DNA of 64,000 nucleotides from Microbacterium lemovicicum (GCF_003991875.1 NZ_CP031423.1:2728001-2792000), one strand, 5' to 3'. Shown: positions 53,101-61,949, numbered from the stretch's first letter. Numbers and translations: made by a program. Notes: generated from the letters alone by a model not told the origin.

Positions 53101-53770
53101 GGTCGGCGATGAGCGCCTTGAGGCGCGCGCGGCGCAGCCGGTACACGGGCATGATGTCGTCCACCCGGTGCTCGCTGACGGTGCCGTCGCCGAGCAGCAG
53201 CTGCACCCGGTCGGCGCGGGCGATGCCGAGACGGTCGAGCTGGTCGGCGTATGCCGCCAGCTGCATCAGCGCCGTCACGCGCGCGCGCCGCGCGAGCTTC
53301 GTGTCCTGCACCACCCAGCGGGTGCCGTCGCCGTCGACTCGCGGCGTCGGGGCTGCCGTGTCGGCGCCCGGCTCGGGCGCCGACCTCTCACGCACGAGGA
53401 AGTCGGCGAAGCCGACGAACTCGTCGGTGGAGAACGCCGCCTGGAACACCACCTCGACGGACGGGTCGGCGAGCGCCGCGCGGGTGCGATCGTCGGCATC
53501 GGCGAGCGCCGCGGCATCCGAAGCCTGCGCGGCCGGGATCTCGGCCACCGCGTCGCCGAAGACCTCGCGGTAGTGCTCGAGCATGCGCAGCTCGTGCGCC
53601 GTGCCGAGGAGTCCCGCGCGCTTCAGCGTCGCATCCTCCGGCTCGACGACGGCCTCCACGCGGCCCAGGCGGGCGTCGATGCGGCGGAGCCACGCGAACT
53701 CGCACTCGGCTGCCGCCTTGAGATCGCTGGCGCTCCAGACGATTCGGCCCTCGTCTTCGATGTAGCGCAT
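50132..53770 (-). CDS. Three-domain RecB-like nuclease and SF1 helicase (TM0106 family)
   Basis: The 1212-residue protein combines an N-terminal RecB/Cas4-like nuclease (residues 1-330, with CGRCATCEVEV Cys cluster and DTKLARRARVTALMQLAAYA), a middle RNase H-like predicted exonuclease (HGDLFFDFEGDPLYTEGD, ends YNRYDCVSTRRL) and a C-terminal UPF1/DNA2-type helicase. The helicase shows Walker A GPPGTGKTY, DEAG in VIDEAGQFS, GDPQQLPQVSQG, and the final motifs VGTVDKFQGRE and LLRNRINVALSRAM. It probably processes broken or R-loop DNA ends; no anti-phage partner is nearby. The ATG has AAGGGGAG upstream. Confidence 0.9.
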   Translation of the reverse strand: MRYIEDEGRIVWSASDLKAAAECEFAWLRRIDARLGRVEAVVEPEDATLKRAGLLGTAHELRMLEHYREVFGDAVAEIPAAQASDAAALADADDRTRAALADPSVEVVFQAAFSTDEFVGFADFLVRERSAPEPGADTAAPTPRVDGDGTRWVVQDTKLARRARVTALMQLAAYADQLDRLGIARADRVQLLLGDGTVSEHRVDDIMPVYRLRRARLKALIADRAVPSGAAGEAIAWGDPRGDLDVIACGRCATCEVEVISHRDLLLVAGMRPVQRVRLQTAGIRTIDDLAAAEAQPAGVGADTFASLRTQARLQLDSPAGVPAVSDDPGIPVVPTFEVVEPRALAALPRPDHGDLFFDFEGDPLYTEGDASSWGIDYLFGWVDMAERYGALWAHDFDEERAALERFLDMVARRREKSPGMHIYHYAPYEPTHLLAMAAKYGVREADVDQLLRDGVFVDLYPIVRRALRVGSRSYSIKKLEPLYMGAEVRTSDVQKGDDSIVRYVEAREHADAGDAAAAQEILDDLADYNRYDCVSTRRLRDWLVDRAREAGLRPSAEREPEEGGYQDSPLAVQLRAYADEVDEAKSTSASDATALRLGAAAIDYYPREAKSFWATHFLRLREPISIWEDNRDVVVVDPARSRVIEDWHLPEGSGRERRRVELRGELSPGTRLSEGVEPFALYELPAPFPSETRPRWIHTAKWVRVVEVLDDGAIIEELSVEGFTWQELPLALTPAAPPRAGNQQSAIEAWAQTVLETRSAGARDDGAALLPPEPSQPLPRDPATDLLRRLPPRTLSGALAPADPSDEASAIARSVADLDHSYLAVQGPPGTGKTYVGSHVIARLVQERGFKVGVVAQGHATVEHLLDRVIEAGVPPVQVGKAPKDPSLPHRFTIIPKNGVAAFTAEHQTDGFVVGGTAWDFSHQGRIPRGSLDLLVIDEAGQFSLASTIAVSLAARRLLLLGDPQQLPQVSQGTHPEPVDTSALGWIMDGAEVLPAEYGYFLARTRRMHPAVAEPVSHLSYEGRLAAHPSTALRTLEGVRAGVHVRPIAHRGNATSSPEEAAEVVRLVTDLVGRSWTGSDGGVGDAATLLSPRPLRPSDVIVVTPYNAQQVEVEAALTAAGFGDVQVGTVDKFQGREAVVAIVSLAASSGRDAPRGLEFLLLRNRINVALSRAMQAAYVVYSPGLLDDLPRTPEGVARLSGFATLVEAPAA

Positions 53771-53848
53771 GTCTCCCCTTCCCGAACGACCCTAGCCGCG
53801 GCATCCGACACCCTCGTCCGCGAAGGCGGCCGATGCCAGACTGGGGAC

Positions 53849-55903
53849 ATGAGCCTCCCCTTCGAGAGCGTCTACCGGCACGGGTTCGCCCGCGTCGCGG
53901 CCTGCACCATCCCGCTCACGATCGCCGACCCTGCCGCCAACGGGCGCTCCGTGCTGGAGACCGCGCGGGAGCTGGACGCCGACGGCGTCGCGGTGGCCGT
54001 CTTCCCCGAGCTCTGCCTCTCGGGCTACTCGATCGAGGACCTCGTCCTGCAGGACGTGCTGCTCGATGCGGTCGCTCAGGCCGTCGAGGAGCTGGTCGCG
54101 GCATCCGAGTCGCTCCTCCCCGTCCTCGTCGTCGGGGCGCCGCTCGTGCACCGGAACCGCGTCTACAACTGCGCGGTGGTGATACACCGCGGGGAGCTGC
54201 TCGGGGTGGCGCCGAAGTCGTTCCTCCCGACGTACCGCGAGTTCTACGAGCGCCGCTGGTTCGCCGCGGGCGACGATCAGCGCGGGCAGGACATCCGAGT
54301 GGGCTCGCTGTACGCGCCGTTCGGCCCCGACCTGCTGTTCGAGGCGCTGGACGTGCCCGGACTCGTGGTGCACGCCGAGGTGTGCGAGGACATGTGGGTG
54401 CCGATCCCGCCGTCGTCGCAGGCGGCGCTGTCCGGCGCGACGGTGCTGCTCAACCTGTCGGGCAGCCCCATCACGATCGCCCGCGCGGAGGACCGCACGG
54501 ACCTCGTGCAGTCGCAGTCGCTGCGCTGCCTGGCCGCGTACGCCTACGCCGCGGCGGGAATGGGCGAGTCGACGAACGACGTCTCCTGGGACGGTCAGAC
54601 CATGATCTACGAGGGCGGCAACCTCCTCGTCGAGACCGAGCGCTTCCCCGACGGTCCGCGTCGCTCGGTGGCCGACGTCGACCTCGACCGGCTGCGTCAG
54701 GACCGCCTCCGGCAGGGGACGTTCGACGACAACCGGCGGGCGACGGGGGCGGATGCCGCGTTCCGCACCGTCCACTTCCGTCTCGATCCGCCCGCCCGCG
54801 ACATCGGCCTGAAGCGCTCGCTCGACCGGTTCCCCTTCGTGCCGGATGACCCGGCGCGCCTGGCGCAGGACTGCTACGAGGCGTTCAACATCCAGGTCTC
54901 GGGGCTCGTGCAGCGGCTCCGCGCGATCGGCGGCCCGAAGCCGGTGATCGGCGTGAGCGGAGGACTCGACTCCACCCACGCGCTGCTCGTGGTCGCGAGG
55001 GCGATGGATGCGATGGGCCGGCCCCGCAGCGACATCCTCGCCTACACGATGCCCGGCTTCGCGACATCCGATCGCACGAAGAACAACGCGATCGCCCTCG
55101 CGGAGGCGGTCGGCGCGTCGATCGAGACCATCGACATCCGGGATGCCGCGAACGAGATGTTCGCGAAGATCCGGCACCCCTTCGCGCTGGGCGAGCCCGT
55201 CCACGACGTGACGTTCGAGAATGTGCAGGCCGGTCTGCGCACCGACTTCCTCTTCCGGCTCGCGAACAAGAATGACGGCCTCGTGATCGGCACGGGCGAC
55301 CTGTCGGAGCTCGCCCTCGGCTGGATGACCTACGGCGTGGGCGACCAGATGAGCCACTACGCGGTGAACTCGGGGATCCCCAAGACGCTCGTCCAGCATG
55401 TGATCCGCTGGGTGATCTCCGACGGGCAGCTGGCCGACGGCACCGCGGAGGTGCTGCAGGCCGTGCTCGACACGGAGATCAGCCCGGAGCTGGTGCCCGC
55501 CGGGCAGGACGGACGCCTGCAGTCCACCGAGGACCGCGTCGGGCCCTACGCCCTGCACGACTTCACGCTCTGGCACGTGCTGCGCTTCGGCTTCCGTCCG
55601 TCGAAGATCGCATTCCTCGCCGCGCACGCGTGGCGCGACGCGGGCGCCGGCGCATGGCCGCCCGGATTCCCCGAGGAGGACCGCTTCGCCTACGACCTCG
55701 AGACGGTCGTGAGGTGGATGCAGGTGTTCCTCCGCCGCTTCTTCGCCTTCGCCCAGTTCAAGCGCTCGGCCATGCCCAACGGGCCGAAGGTCTCGCCGGC
55801 CGGATCGCTGTCGCCGCGCGGCGACTGGCGCGCCCCCTCCGACGGCAATGCGACGGCGTGGCTCGCGGAGCTGAAGGCAGCGCTGCCCGACCTCGTCGAC
55901 TGA
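53849..55903 (+). CDS. nadE: Glutamine-dependent NAD+ synthetase
   Basis: The 684-residue enzyme converts deamido-NAD to NAD using glutamine. The N-terminal nitrilase-type glutaminase has the Glu-Lys-Cys triad in FPELCLSGYSIED, APKSFLPTYREF and VHAEVCEDMWVP; the C-terminal synthetase has GVSGGLDSTHAL and TGDLSELALGWMTYGVGDQMSHY. This is the long bacterial type with its ammonia tunnel. The ATG follows CAGACT-N6. Confidence 0.95.
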   Translation: MSLPFESVYRHGFARVAACTIPLTIADPAANGRSVLETARELDADGVAVAVFPELCLSGYSIEDLVLQDVLLDAVAQAVEELVAASESLLPVLVVGAPLVHRNRVYNCAVVIHRGELLGVAPKSFLPTYREFYERRWFAAGDDQRGQDIRVGSLYAPFGPDLLFEALDVPGLVVHAEVCEDMWVPIPPSSQAALSGATVLLNLSGSPITIARAEDRTDLVQSQSLRCLAAYAYAAAGMGESTNDVSWDGQTMIYEGGNLLVETERFPDGPRRSVADVDLDRLRQDRLRQGTFDDNRRATGADAAFRTVHFRLDPPARDIGLKRSLDRFPFVPDDPARLAQDCYEAFNIQVSGLVQRLRAIGGPKPVIGVSGGLDSTHALLVVARAMDAMGRPRSDILAYTMPGFATSDRTKNNAIALAEAVGASIETIDIRDAANEMFAKIRHPFALGEPVHDVTFENVQAGLRTDFLFRLANKNDGLVIGTGDLSELALGWMTYGVGDQMSHYAVNSGIPKTLVQHVIRWVISDGQLADGTAEVLQAVLDTEISPELVPAGQDGRLQSTEDRVGPYALHDFTLWHVLRFGFRPSKIAFLAAHAWRDAGAGAWPPGFPEEDRFAYDLETVVRWMQVFLRRFFAFAQFKRSAMPNGPKVSPAGSLSPRGDWRAPSDGNATAWLAELKAALPDLVD

Positions 55904-55998
55904 CTCCCCGCGAGAACCCACCGGTGCGGCGGCGGTTGTCAAGCGCGAGACGCACGGGCGCGCGCGGGATACCGTCGACAAAAGGACGAGGAGACACC

Positions 55999-56202
55999 AT
56001 GGACAGCGATCTCGAGCACGGCGCCGACGAGCAGGAGACGGGCATCACGCAGGCGGGTGTGACCGACTCCGACGGCGAGAGCAAGCCCGGCGGACTCGGC
56101 GAGGACGGCACGATCCCTCCCCACCCGGACGGTGTCGCCGCCGGACACACCGGTGAGGCATCGCATTTCGAGCCCGAAGAGGACGAGGCCGCCGACTCCT
56201 GA
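55999..56202 (+). CDS. Small acidic protein, unknown function
   Basis: The 67-residue protein is almost all polar with many Asp/Glu (MDSDLEHGADEQETG) and no hydrophobic core, so it is probably disordered. I do not recognise a family. A GAGGAG site lies 8 bases before the ATG. The stop codon lies in the first copy of the 36-bp repeat at 56191. Confidence 0.6.
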   Translation: MDSDLEHGADEQETGITQAGVTDSDGESKPGGLGEDGTIPPHPDGVAAGHTGEASHFEPEEDEAADS

Positions 56203-56262
56203 GTCGGCTCAGCGGGTGACCGCCGCGCCGACTCCTGAGTCGGCTCAGCGGGTGACCGCCGC
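56191..56262. repeat. 36-bp tandem duplication covering both gene ends
   Basis: Two identical units (56191-56226 and 56227-56262) each carry the TGA of the acidic gene and, on the other strand, the TGA of the xylosidase. Each contains GCCGACTC-CT-GAGTCGGC, a perfect hairpin that could terminate both genes. Confidence 0.93.
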
Positions 56263-58482
56263 CCGGTCCGCCTCGAACTCCCGCGACCGCCCGTCGGGCG
56301 TCGTCACCGTCACCGTCGCGACGCCGGTGCCGCCGGGGAACACCCGCAGCGTGAGGCCGTCGAGGTAGTCGTAGTCGGGGCGGTCCTCCCGGGCGCCCCA
56401 CGGCAGGACCGCGCCCGGCCGCACGTACAGCGGCAGGTTGTGCACGTCGTGGTTCTCGCTACGCCATCCCCCGCCGGTGACGGTCTCGCCGGTGAGCAGG
56501 TGCGTCCACTCCCCCGCGGGCAGGTAGAACTCGACGTCGCCGCTCTCGGTGAAGACCGGGGCGACCAGGATGTCGGGCCCCAGCATGTACTGCCGGTCGA
56601 GGTAGGCGACGGCCGGGTCGCCGGGGAACTCCATCGCCATCGGCCGCATGAGCGGCGTTCCGGTGGTGGTCGCCGCGACGCCGAGACCGTAGAGGTACGG
56701 CATCAGGCGCAGCTTGAGGCGCGTGAACTCCCGGGTGACGTCCACGGCCTCGTCGTCGAAGATCCACGGCACACGGTACGACGTCGAGCCGTGGAAGCGG
56801 CTGTGGCTGGAGAGCAGGCCGAACGCGGTCCATCGCTTGAAGACGGCGGCATCCGGCATCCCCTCGAATCCGCCGATGTCGTGACTCCAGTGCGCGAAGC
56901 CGCTGAACGCGAGCGACAGCCCGCCCCGGAGCGTCTCGGCCATCGACACGAACGTCGAGGTGGAGTCGCCGCCCCAGTGCACGGGCATCTGCTGGCCGCC
57001 CGCCGTCGCCGACCGGGCGAAGAGCACGGCCTCGCCGTCGCCGCGCTCCTCCACGAGCACCTCGTGCACGGCCTTGTTGTACAGGTGCGTGTAGAGGTTG
57101 TGCATGCGGAGCGGATCGCTGCCGTCCGCCCACTCGACCTCCACCGGGATCCGCTCGCCGAAGTCGGTCTTGAAGCAGTCGACGCCCTGCGCGATGAGCC
57201 GGCGCAGGTGCCCCTGGTACCAGGCGGTCGCGTCGGGGTTCGTGAAATCGACGAGCCCCATGCCCGCCTGCCACAGGTCCCACTGCCACACCGTTCCGTC
57301 GGCGCGCTTCACCAGGAAGCCCTGGTCGGCGGCCTCGCGGAACAGCGGGGAGCGCTGGCCGATGTAAGGGTTGAGCCACACGCTCACGCGCAGGTCGCGG
57401 TCGTGCAGACGCTGCAGCATCCCCTCCGGATCGGGGAAGACCCGCGCGTCCCATTCGAAGTCGCACCAGTTGAACTCGCGCATCCAGAAGCAGTCGAAGT
57501 GGAACACCGACATCGGCAGCTCGCGCCGCGCCATCTCGTCGATGAACGACGTGACGGTCTCCTCGTCGTAGTCGGTGGTGAAGCTCGTCGAAAGCCACAG
57601 TCCGTACGACCACGCCGGCACCACCGGCGGGCGCCCGGTCAGGGCGGTGTAGCGGTCCAGCACGTGCTTCGGCGTCGGACCGGCGATGAGGAAGTACTCG
57701 AGCACCTCACCGGGCACCGAGAACTGCACGCGCTCGACGGCCTCCGATCCGACCTCGTACGAGACGTGCCCGGGGTCGTTGACGAGCACTCCGTAGCCGC
57801 GGCTGGACACGTGGAACGGAACGCTCTTGTAGGCCTGCTCGCTGGAGGTGCCGCCGTCGGCGTTCCACACCTCGACGGTCTGGCCGTTCTTCACCAGGGG
57901 TCCGAACCGCTCCCCCAGGCCGTAGACGAGCTCGCCGACGCCCAGGTCGAGCTGCTCGTGGACGAAGGTGCGCTCGACGGGAGCCGCACCGTGACCACGG
58001 GCGTTGCCCACGACGCCGTGGTCCACCTGCGCGTCGGCGGCGAGGCTGATGTAGCCCTGCGCCTTCGGCCCGCTGCCGGTGACGCGCACGCCGTCGACCT
58101 CGAAGTCGAGCGCCCAGGGCGCGCCCCGGCGGATGCGCGCCGTGAGCGGACCCGTGGTGAGGGTGCCGCCGTCGCCGTCGACGGACACGGAGCCCGCGCC
58201 GCCGGCCACGGCTCCTGGCAGGTCGAAGCCGTCATGCCGTGCGCCGCCCTCGTGGTGGGCGATGCGCACCCGCACGATGCCCTCGGCGGGCGAGGAGAGG
58301 GTGACGCCGAGCACGGGCCGGTTGAGCGTGTCGCCGCGGCGGACGATCTGCGCCGTCGGCGCGGTGATCACGATCCCGGAGCCGTCGGCCGCGGCATCCG
58401 TCTCCTCCACGTCGTAGGCCTCCTGGCCGTAGAGCGCCGTCACGCCGGGGCGCAGCTGCCAGAAACCATCGGTGAACTTCAT
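56245..58482 (-). CDS. GH31 alpha-xylosidase (YicI-like)
   Basis: A 745-residue glycoside hydrolase of family 31. The catalytic nucleophile lies in FKTDFGERIPVEVEWADGSDPLRMHN, the YicI-type signature, and the probable acid/base in WGGDSTSTF. The N-terminal and C-terminal beta domains flank the barrel, as in YicI (772 residues). There is no signal peptide, so it acts on imported alpha-xylosides such as isoprimeverose. Its ATG overlaps the stop of the permease gene by one base (TAATG). It is the last gene of the LacI-controlled operon. Confidence 0.92.
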   Translation of the reverse strand: MKFTDGFWQLRPGVTALYGQEAYDVEETDAAADGSGIVITAPTAQIVRRGDTLNRPVLGVTLSSPAEGIVRVRIAHHEGGARHDGFDLPGAVAGGAGSVSVDGDGGTLTTGPLTARIRRGAPWALDFEVDGVRVTGSGPKAQGYISLAADAQVDHGVVGNARGHGAAPVERTFVHEQLDLGVGELVYGLGERFGPLVKNGQTVEVWNADGGTSSEQAYKSVPFHVSSRGYGVLVNDPGHVSYEVGSEAVERVQFSVPGEVLEYFLIAGPTPKHVLDRYTALTGRPPVVPAWSYGLWLSTSFTTDYDEETVTSFIDEMARRELPMSVFHFDCFWMREFNWCDFEWDARVFPDPEGMLQRLHDRDLRVSVWLNPYIGQRSPLFREAADQGFLVKRADGTVWQWDLWQAGMGLVDFTNPDATAWYQGHLRRLIAQGVDCFKTDFGERIPVEVEWADGSDPLRMHNLYTHLYNKAVHEVLVEERGDGEAVLFARSATAGGQQMPVHWGGDSTSTFVSMAETLRGGLSLAFSGFAHWSHDIGGFEGMPDAAVFKRWTAFGLLSSHSRFHGSTSYRVPWIFDDEAVDVTREFTRLKLRLMPYLYGLGVAATTTGTPLMRPMAMEFPGDPAVAYLDRQYMLGPDILVAPVFTESGDVEFYLPAGEWTHLLTGETVTGGGWRSENHDVHNLPLYVRPGAVLPWGAREDRPDYDYLDGLTLRVFPGGTGVATVTVTTPDGRSREFEADRAAVTR

Positions 58483-59405
58483 TACTTGACTGCTCCTGCG
58501 GTGATGCCGCGCGTGAGGGTGCGCTGGAAGATGAGGAAGAAGAGGAGGGTGGGGATGAGGCCCAGCAGCGCGGAGGCGCTGGTGGTGGTGACGTCCATCA
58601 GGCGGTCGCCCTGGAGCACGCTGATCGCGACGGGCACGGTCTGGTTGGCGTTGGAGACGAGGAACGTCAGCGGGATGAGGAACTCGTTCCACGTCCAGAT
58701 GAAGAAGAAGATCAGCAGCACCGAGAGGGTGGGCCGGCTGATCGGGAAGATGACCCGCCACAGGATCTGCCAGCGGCTCGCGCCGTCGATGGATGCCGCC
58801 TCCAGCACCTCCTTCGGGAAGGTGCCGTAGACCGACGCGAGCAGGTAGGTGCCGAACGCCGCCTGGATCACGGTGAAGATGATGATCACCGACCACACGT
58901 TGTTGTAGAGGCCCACCGCTTTGAACATGTAGTAGAGCGGGTACAGCAGAGCCTCCTGCGGCAGCAGGTTCGCCAGCAGGAACAGCAGCACGATCCAGCT
59001 GCGCCCGCGGATGCGGCCGATGCCGATCGCGAAGGCGTTCAGCACGGAGATCAGCACCGCGAGGATCGCGACCATGCCGGAGATGAAGAACGAGTTCCAC
59101 ACCTTGCCCGGGAAGTCGACGCGCTCCCAGAACGCGATGATGCCGTCGAGGTAGATGCCCGTCGGCAGTGCGAGCGGCCCGCCGTTGGAGTAGTCGGCCG
59201 GCGACTTGAACGAGTTGACGAGGATCAGGTAGAACGGCGCGACGATCAGCGCCGCAGCCGCCACGGCGAACGCCAGCAGCAGCCAGTCGACGCCCTTCTT
59301 CTTCGTCATGCCGCCGCGGGGGCGGGACGGACGGCCGGTGCGGGCGGTGGTCCGGGCGGCGCGCGGGCCGGAGACGGCGGGCAGGGTCGTGGTGGTGGTG
59401 GCCAT
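58482..59405 (-). CDS. Sugar ABC permease, MalG-like
   Basis: The 307-residue protein has six helices after a 40-residue basic N-terminus. The EAA motif is LEAASIDGASRWQILWRVIFPISRPTLSV, and NSFKSPADY after helix 1 is typical of MalG/CUT1 permeases. It is coupled at both ends by TAATG overlaps with permease 1 and the xylosidase gene. Confidence 0.92.
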   Translation of the reverse strand: MATTTTTLPAVSGPRAARTTARTGRPSRPRGGMTKKKGVDWLLLAFAVAAAALIVAPFYLILVNSFKSPADYSNGGPLALPTGIYLDGIIAFWERVDFPGKVWNSFFISGMVAILAVLISVLNAFAIGIGRIRGRSWIVLLFLLANLLPQEALLYPLYYMFKAVGLYNNVWSVIIIFTVIQAAFGTYLLASVYGTFPKEVLEAASIDGASRWQILWRVIFPISRPTLSVLLIFFFIWTWNEFLIPLTFLVSNANQTVPVAISVLQGDRLMDVTTTSASALLGLIPTLLFFLIFQRTLTRGITAGAVK

Positions 59406-60397
59406 TACAGACCCGCCCTTTCCTTGCGCTCCGCGGCGTTCTGCGCGCGGATGAAGACGACCGAGACGATCGCGATGACGATGGTCAGGGCGGTGGCGAT
59501 GGTCGCGCCGTAGCCGACCTGCTGCGCCTGGAAGAACTCGCTGTACGCGTAGTACGCGGGCACGATGGTGGAGTCGCCGGGACCGCCGCGCGTCAGCACG
59601 TAGACGGGACCGAAGACCTTGAGCGCGGCGATCGTGCACGTCAGGGTGACGACGTAGATCTCGGGCTTGATGATGCTGACCGTGATCGCGCGGAAGCGCT
59701 GGATCCAGTTGGCGCCGTCGAGCTCCGCGGCCTCGTACAGCTCGGGGTCGACGCGCTGGAGCGCCGCCATGAACACCACGACCGGGTAGCCGATCTGGAT
59801 CCAGACGAGCACGACCATGATGCTGGCGAGCGCCGTGTCGGGGCTGCCCAGCCAGTTGTGCGTGAGGGCGCCGAGACCGAGACCCTCGAGGATCTCGTTG
59901 AGCGCGCCGTCCTGCGGCCGGAGGATCCAGCCGATGACGATGCCGGCGATCGCGGCGGGGAGGATCTGAGGCAGGTAGTAGGTCGCGCGCAGGAAGCTGG
60001 CGAGCCGGCCGCCGAACTTGCGCCCGACGAGGTCGAACAGCAGGGCGGCGAGGATCAGGCCCACGAGCGTCGGCACGACCACCATCGCGACGATCATCCA
60101 GATGCTGTTGCCGAACGACGTCCAGAACTTCGCGTCGCCGGCCAGCTCGATCCAGTTGTCGAAGCCGATGAACTCGGGGGGACGGATGCCGCGCCACTCG
60201 GTGAAGGAGAGGTACACGTTCCAGCCGAGCGGGATCAGCACGACGATCGTCAGCAGCACGAGTCCGGGCACCAGGTAGAGCCAGTAGCCGGCTCCGCCGC
60301 GACGCCCGCGCTGCGGGATGAGCGGCTCATCGGGCGGCACGTCGGCCCGGCGCGCCTTGGGCGTGCGAGGCGGTCGCACGAAGGGGACAGCGGTCAT
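59405..60397 (-). CDS. Sugar ABC permease, MalF-like
   Basis: The 330-residue protein has six helices with FTEWRGIRPPEFIGFDNW after the first and an EAA motif, LYEAAELDGANWIQRFRAITVSIIKPE. It is the partner of the MalG-like permease. GAGGAG precedes the ATG at 60397. No ATPase gene lies in the operon, so a shared MsiK-type ATPase elsewhere is likely. Confidence 0.92.
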   Translation of the reverse strand: MTAVPFVRPPRTPKARRADVPPDEPLIPQRGRRGGAGYWLYLVPGLVLLTIVVLIPLGWNVYLSFTEWRGIRPPEFIGFDNWIELAGDAKFWTSFGNSIWMIVAMVVVPTLVGLILAALLFDLVGRKFGGRLASFLRATYYLPQILPAAIAGIVIGWILRPQDGALNEILEGLGLGALTHNWLGSPDTALASIMVVLVWIQIGYPVVVFMAALQRVDPELYEAAELDGANWIQRFRAITVSIIKPEIYVVTLTCTIAALKVFGPVYVLTRGGPGDSTIVPAYYAYSEFFQAQQVGYGATIATALTIVIAIVSVVFIRAQNAAERKERAGL

Positions 60398-60424
60398 GCC
60401 CTGCTCCTCAGGGTTCGAAGGGGT

Positions 60425-60457
60425 GGGATGCCGCGCCCGCGGTGGACGCGGCATCCC
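60425..60457 (-). terminator. Hairpin between binding-protein and permease genes
   Basis: GGGATGCCGCG (60425-60435) pairs exactly with 60447-60457. On the minus strand it follows the binding-protein gene, so it may stabilise that mRNA segment or partly stop transcription and keep permease levels lower. Confidence 0.6.
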
Positions 60458-60488
60458 TGTTCAGACGGCTCTCGCCGCGAGGTGCGAC

Positions 60489-61805
60489 TCAGCGGAAGTC
60501 GGACGTGTACGAGTCGTACTCGTCGCCGAGCGCCTTCTGCACGTCGGCCGGGCTCTTCGTGCCGTTCACGAGCTCCTGCAGCTGGGCGACGATGGTGTCG
60601 TAGAACGTGGGAGTGGGCCAGTCGGGGTAGAACGACAGCCCGTCCTTCTCGTTCACGGCGTTGAAGGCCTGGATCAGCTCGAGGCTCTTCGGGTCGGTGA
60701 TGTCGGACTCCTCGGCAGCGACCGGCAGGCCGCCGTTGTTGCCGATGAGGGCCTGGATCTCCGGGCGCATCGTGATGTCGATGAACTCGTAGGCCAGCTC
60801 CTTGTTCTTGGCGTTCTCCGGCACGACCCACAGGTTGCCCGAGGAGCCGAGGCTCAGATCGGCGTCGGGGAACGGGAAGATGCCGAAGTCGAAGTCCGAG
60901 ATCTCATCGACGAAGCGGCCGTACCACCAGCTGCCCGACACGAAGATCGGCGCGGTGCCGTTGATGAACGAGACGCCGGCGTCCTCCGCCTTGACGCCCG
61001 AGACGTCCGGGGAGATGTAGCCCTTGTCGACGTACTCCTTGACGGTGTCGGTCGCGTACGACACGGCCTCGCCCTGCCAGTCGACGGGGTTCTCGTACAG
61101 CTGGTAGTCGTTGACCCACTGGCGGTCGGCCTTGCTCAGCGCGAGCTGGTACCAGAGCTGCCCGAGGGGGTACTCCAGTCCCGCCTCGGCGAGGGGGGTG
61201 ACGCCCTGTGCGACGAAGGCGTCCATCACGTCGACGAACTCGTCGTAGGTCGTGGGGATCTCCAGTCCCGCCGCGGCGAACATGTCCTTGTTGTAGTACA
61301 CGGTGACGAACTCGCCGTAGTTCGGGATGCCGTACCAGGCGCCCGATCCCATGACGCCGTCTTCGCTGTACTTGGCGGTGGTCTGCAGCGCGGGGGCGAG
61401 CTTGTCGGCCCAGCCGTACTCGTCGACCGCGGAGCTGATGTCGGAGAGCAGGCCCTGGCTGGCGAGGAGGCCGGCCGTGGCGTTGCCCTTGTTGTACTCC
61501 ATGATGTCGGGCGCCTCGTCGGAGTTGAGCACCTGGCTGGAGGTCGAACGGATCTGCTCGAAGCTCTTCTCCTCGAAGGTGACCGTGGCTCCGGTCTCCT
61601 CCTCGAAGGTCTTGATCGCCTGGTCCCAGGCGATGCCCATGGCGCTGTTGGCGCCCTCGAAGTGCCAGAGCGTCAGCGAGTCGCCGCTCTCGGCTTCCTG
61701 TCCGCTGCCGCCGGAGCAGCCGGCGAGCGCGAGCGCGCCGGCGGTGACGAGCGAGGCGGCTGTGAGCAGCCGCATGCGGGTCCGCGGGGTGATGTGGTGT
61801 GCCAT
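60489..61805 (-). CDS. Sugar ABC substrate-binding lipoprotein
   Basis: The 438-residue precursor has a lipobox GALALAGCSGG and a CUT1-type binding fold: DSLTLWHFEGANSAMGIAWDQAIKTFEEETGATV, SGSWWYGRFVDEI and FPFPDADLSLGSSGNLWVVPENAKN. I chose ATG 61805 because AAAGGA lies nine bases before it; for the ATG at 61814 the site is too close. Context with the xylosidase suggests alpha-xyloside oligosaccharides as the ligand. Confidence 0.9.
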   Translation of the reverse strand: MAHHITPRTRMRLLTAASLVTAGALALAGCSGGSGQEAESGDSLTLWHFEGANSAMGIAWDQAIKTFEEETGATVTFEEKSFEQIRSTSSQVLNSDEAPDIMEYNKGNATAGLLASQGLLSDISSAVDEYGWADKLAPALQTTAKYSEDGVMGSGAWYGIPNYGEFVTVYYNKDMFAAAGLEIPTTYDEFVDVMDAFVAQGVTPLAEAGLEYPLGQLWYQLALSKADRQWVNDYQLYENPVDWQGEAVSYATDTVKEYVDKGYISPDVSGVKAEDAGVSFINGTAPIFVSGSWWYGRFVDEISDFDFGIFPFPDADLSLGSSGNLWVVPENAKNKELAYEFIDITMRPEIQALIGNNGGLPVAAEESDITDPKSLELIQAFNAVNEKDGLSFYPDWPTPTFYDTIVAQLQELVNGTKSPADVQKALGDEYDSYTSDFR

Positions 61806-61895
61806 CTTCGGCATTCCTTTCTCGGTGACCGTCGTCGGTCGAGGTGAGTGCGGGTGGTGCGGGTGGTGCGGTCGTGCGGGTCGTGCGGGTCTTCG

Positions 61896-61909
61896 TCGAA
61901 GCGCTTCGA
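61896..61909. promoter_or_regulatory. LacI-family operator of the xyloside operon
   Basis: TCGAAGCGCTTCGA is a perfect 14-bp palindrome about 90 bases before the binding-protein start. It matches the two sites upstream of lacI and is the typical CpG-centred LacI operator. No clear -10 was found next to it. The following GTGCGGGT-rich leader is repetitive. Confidence 0.8.
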
Positions 61910-61949
61910 TGATGGGCGAACGGATGCTGCGGCTCGCCCGCGACGGGCG

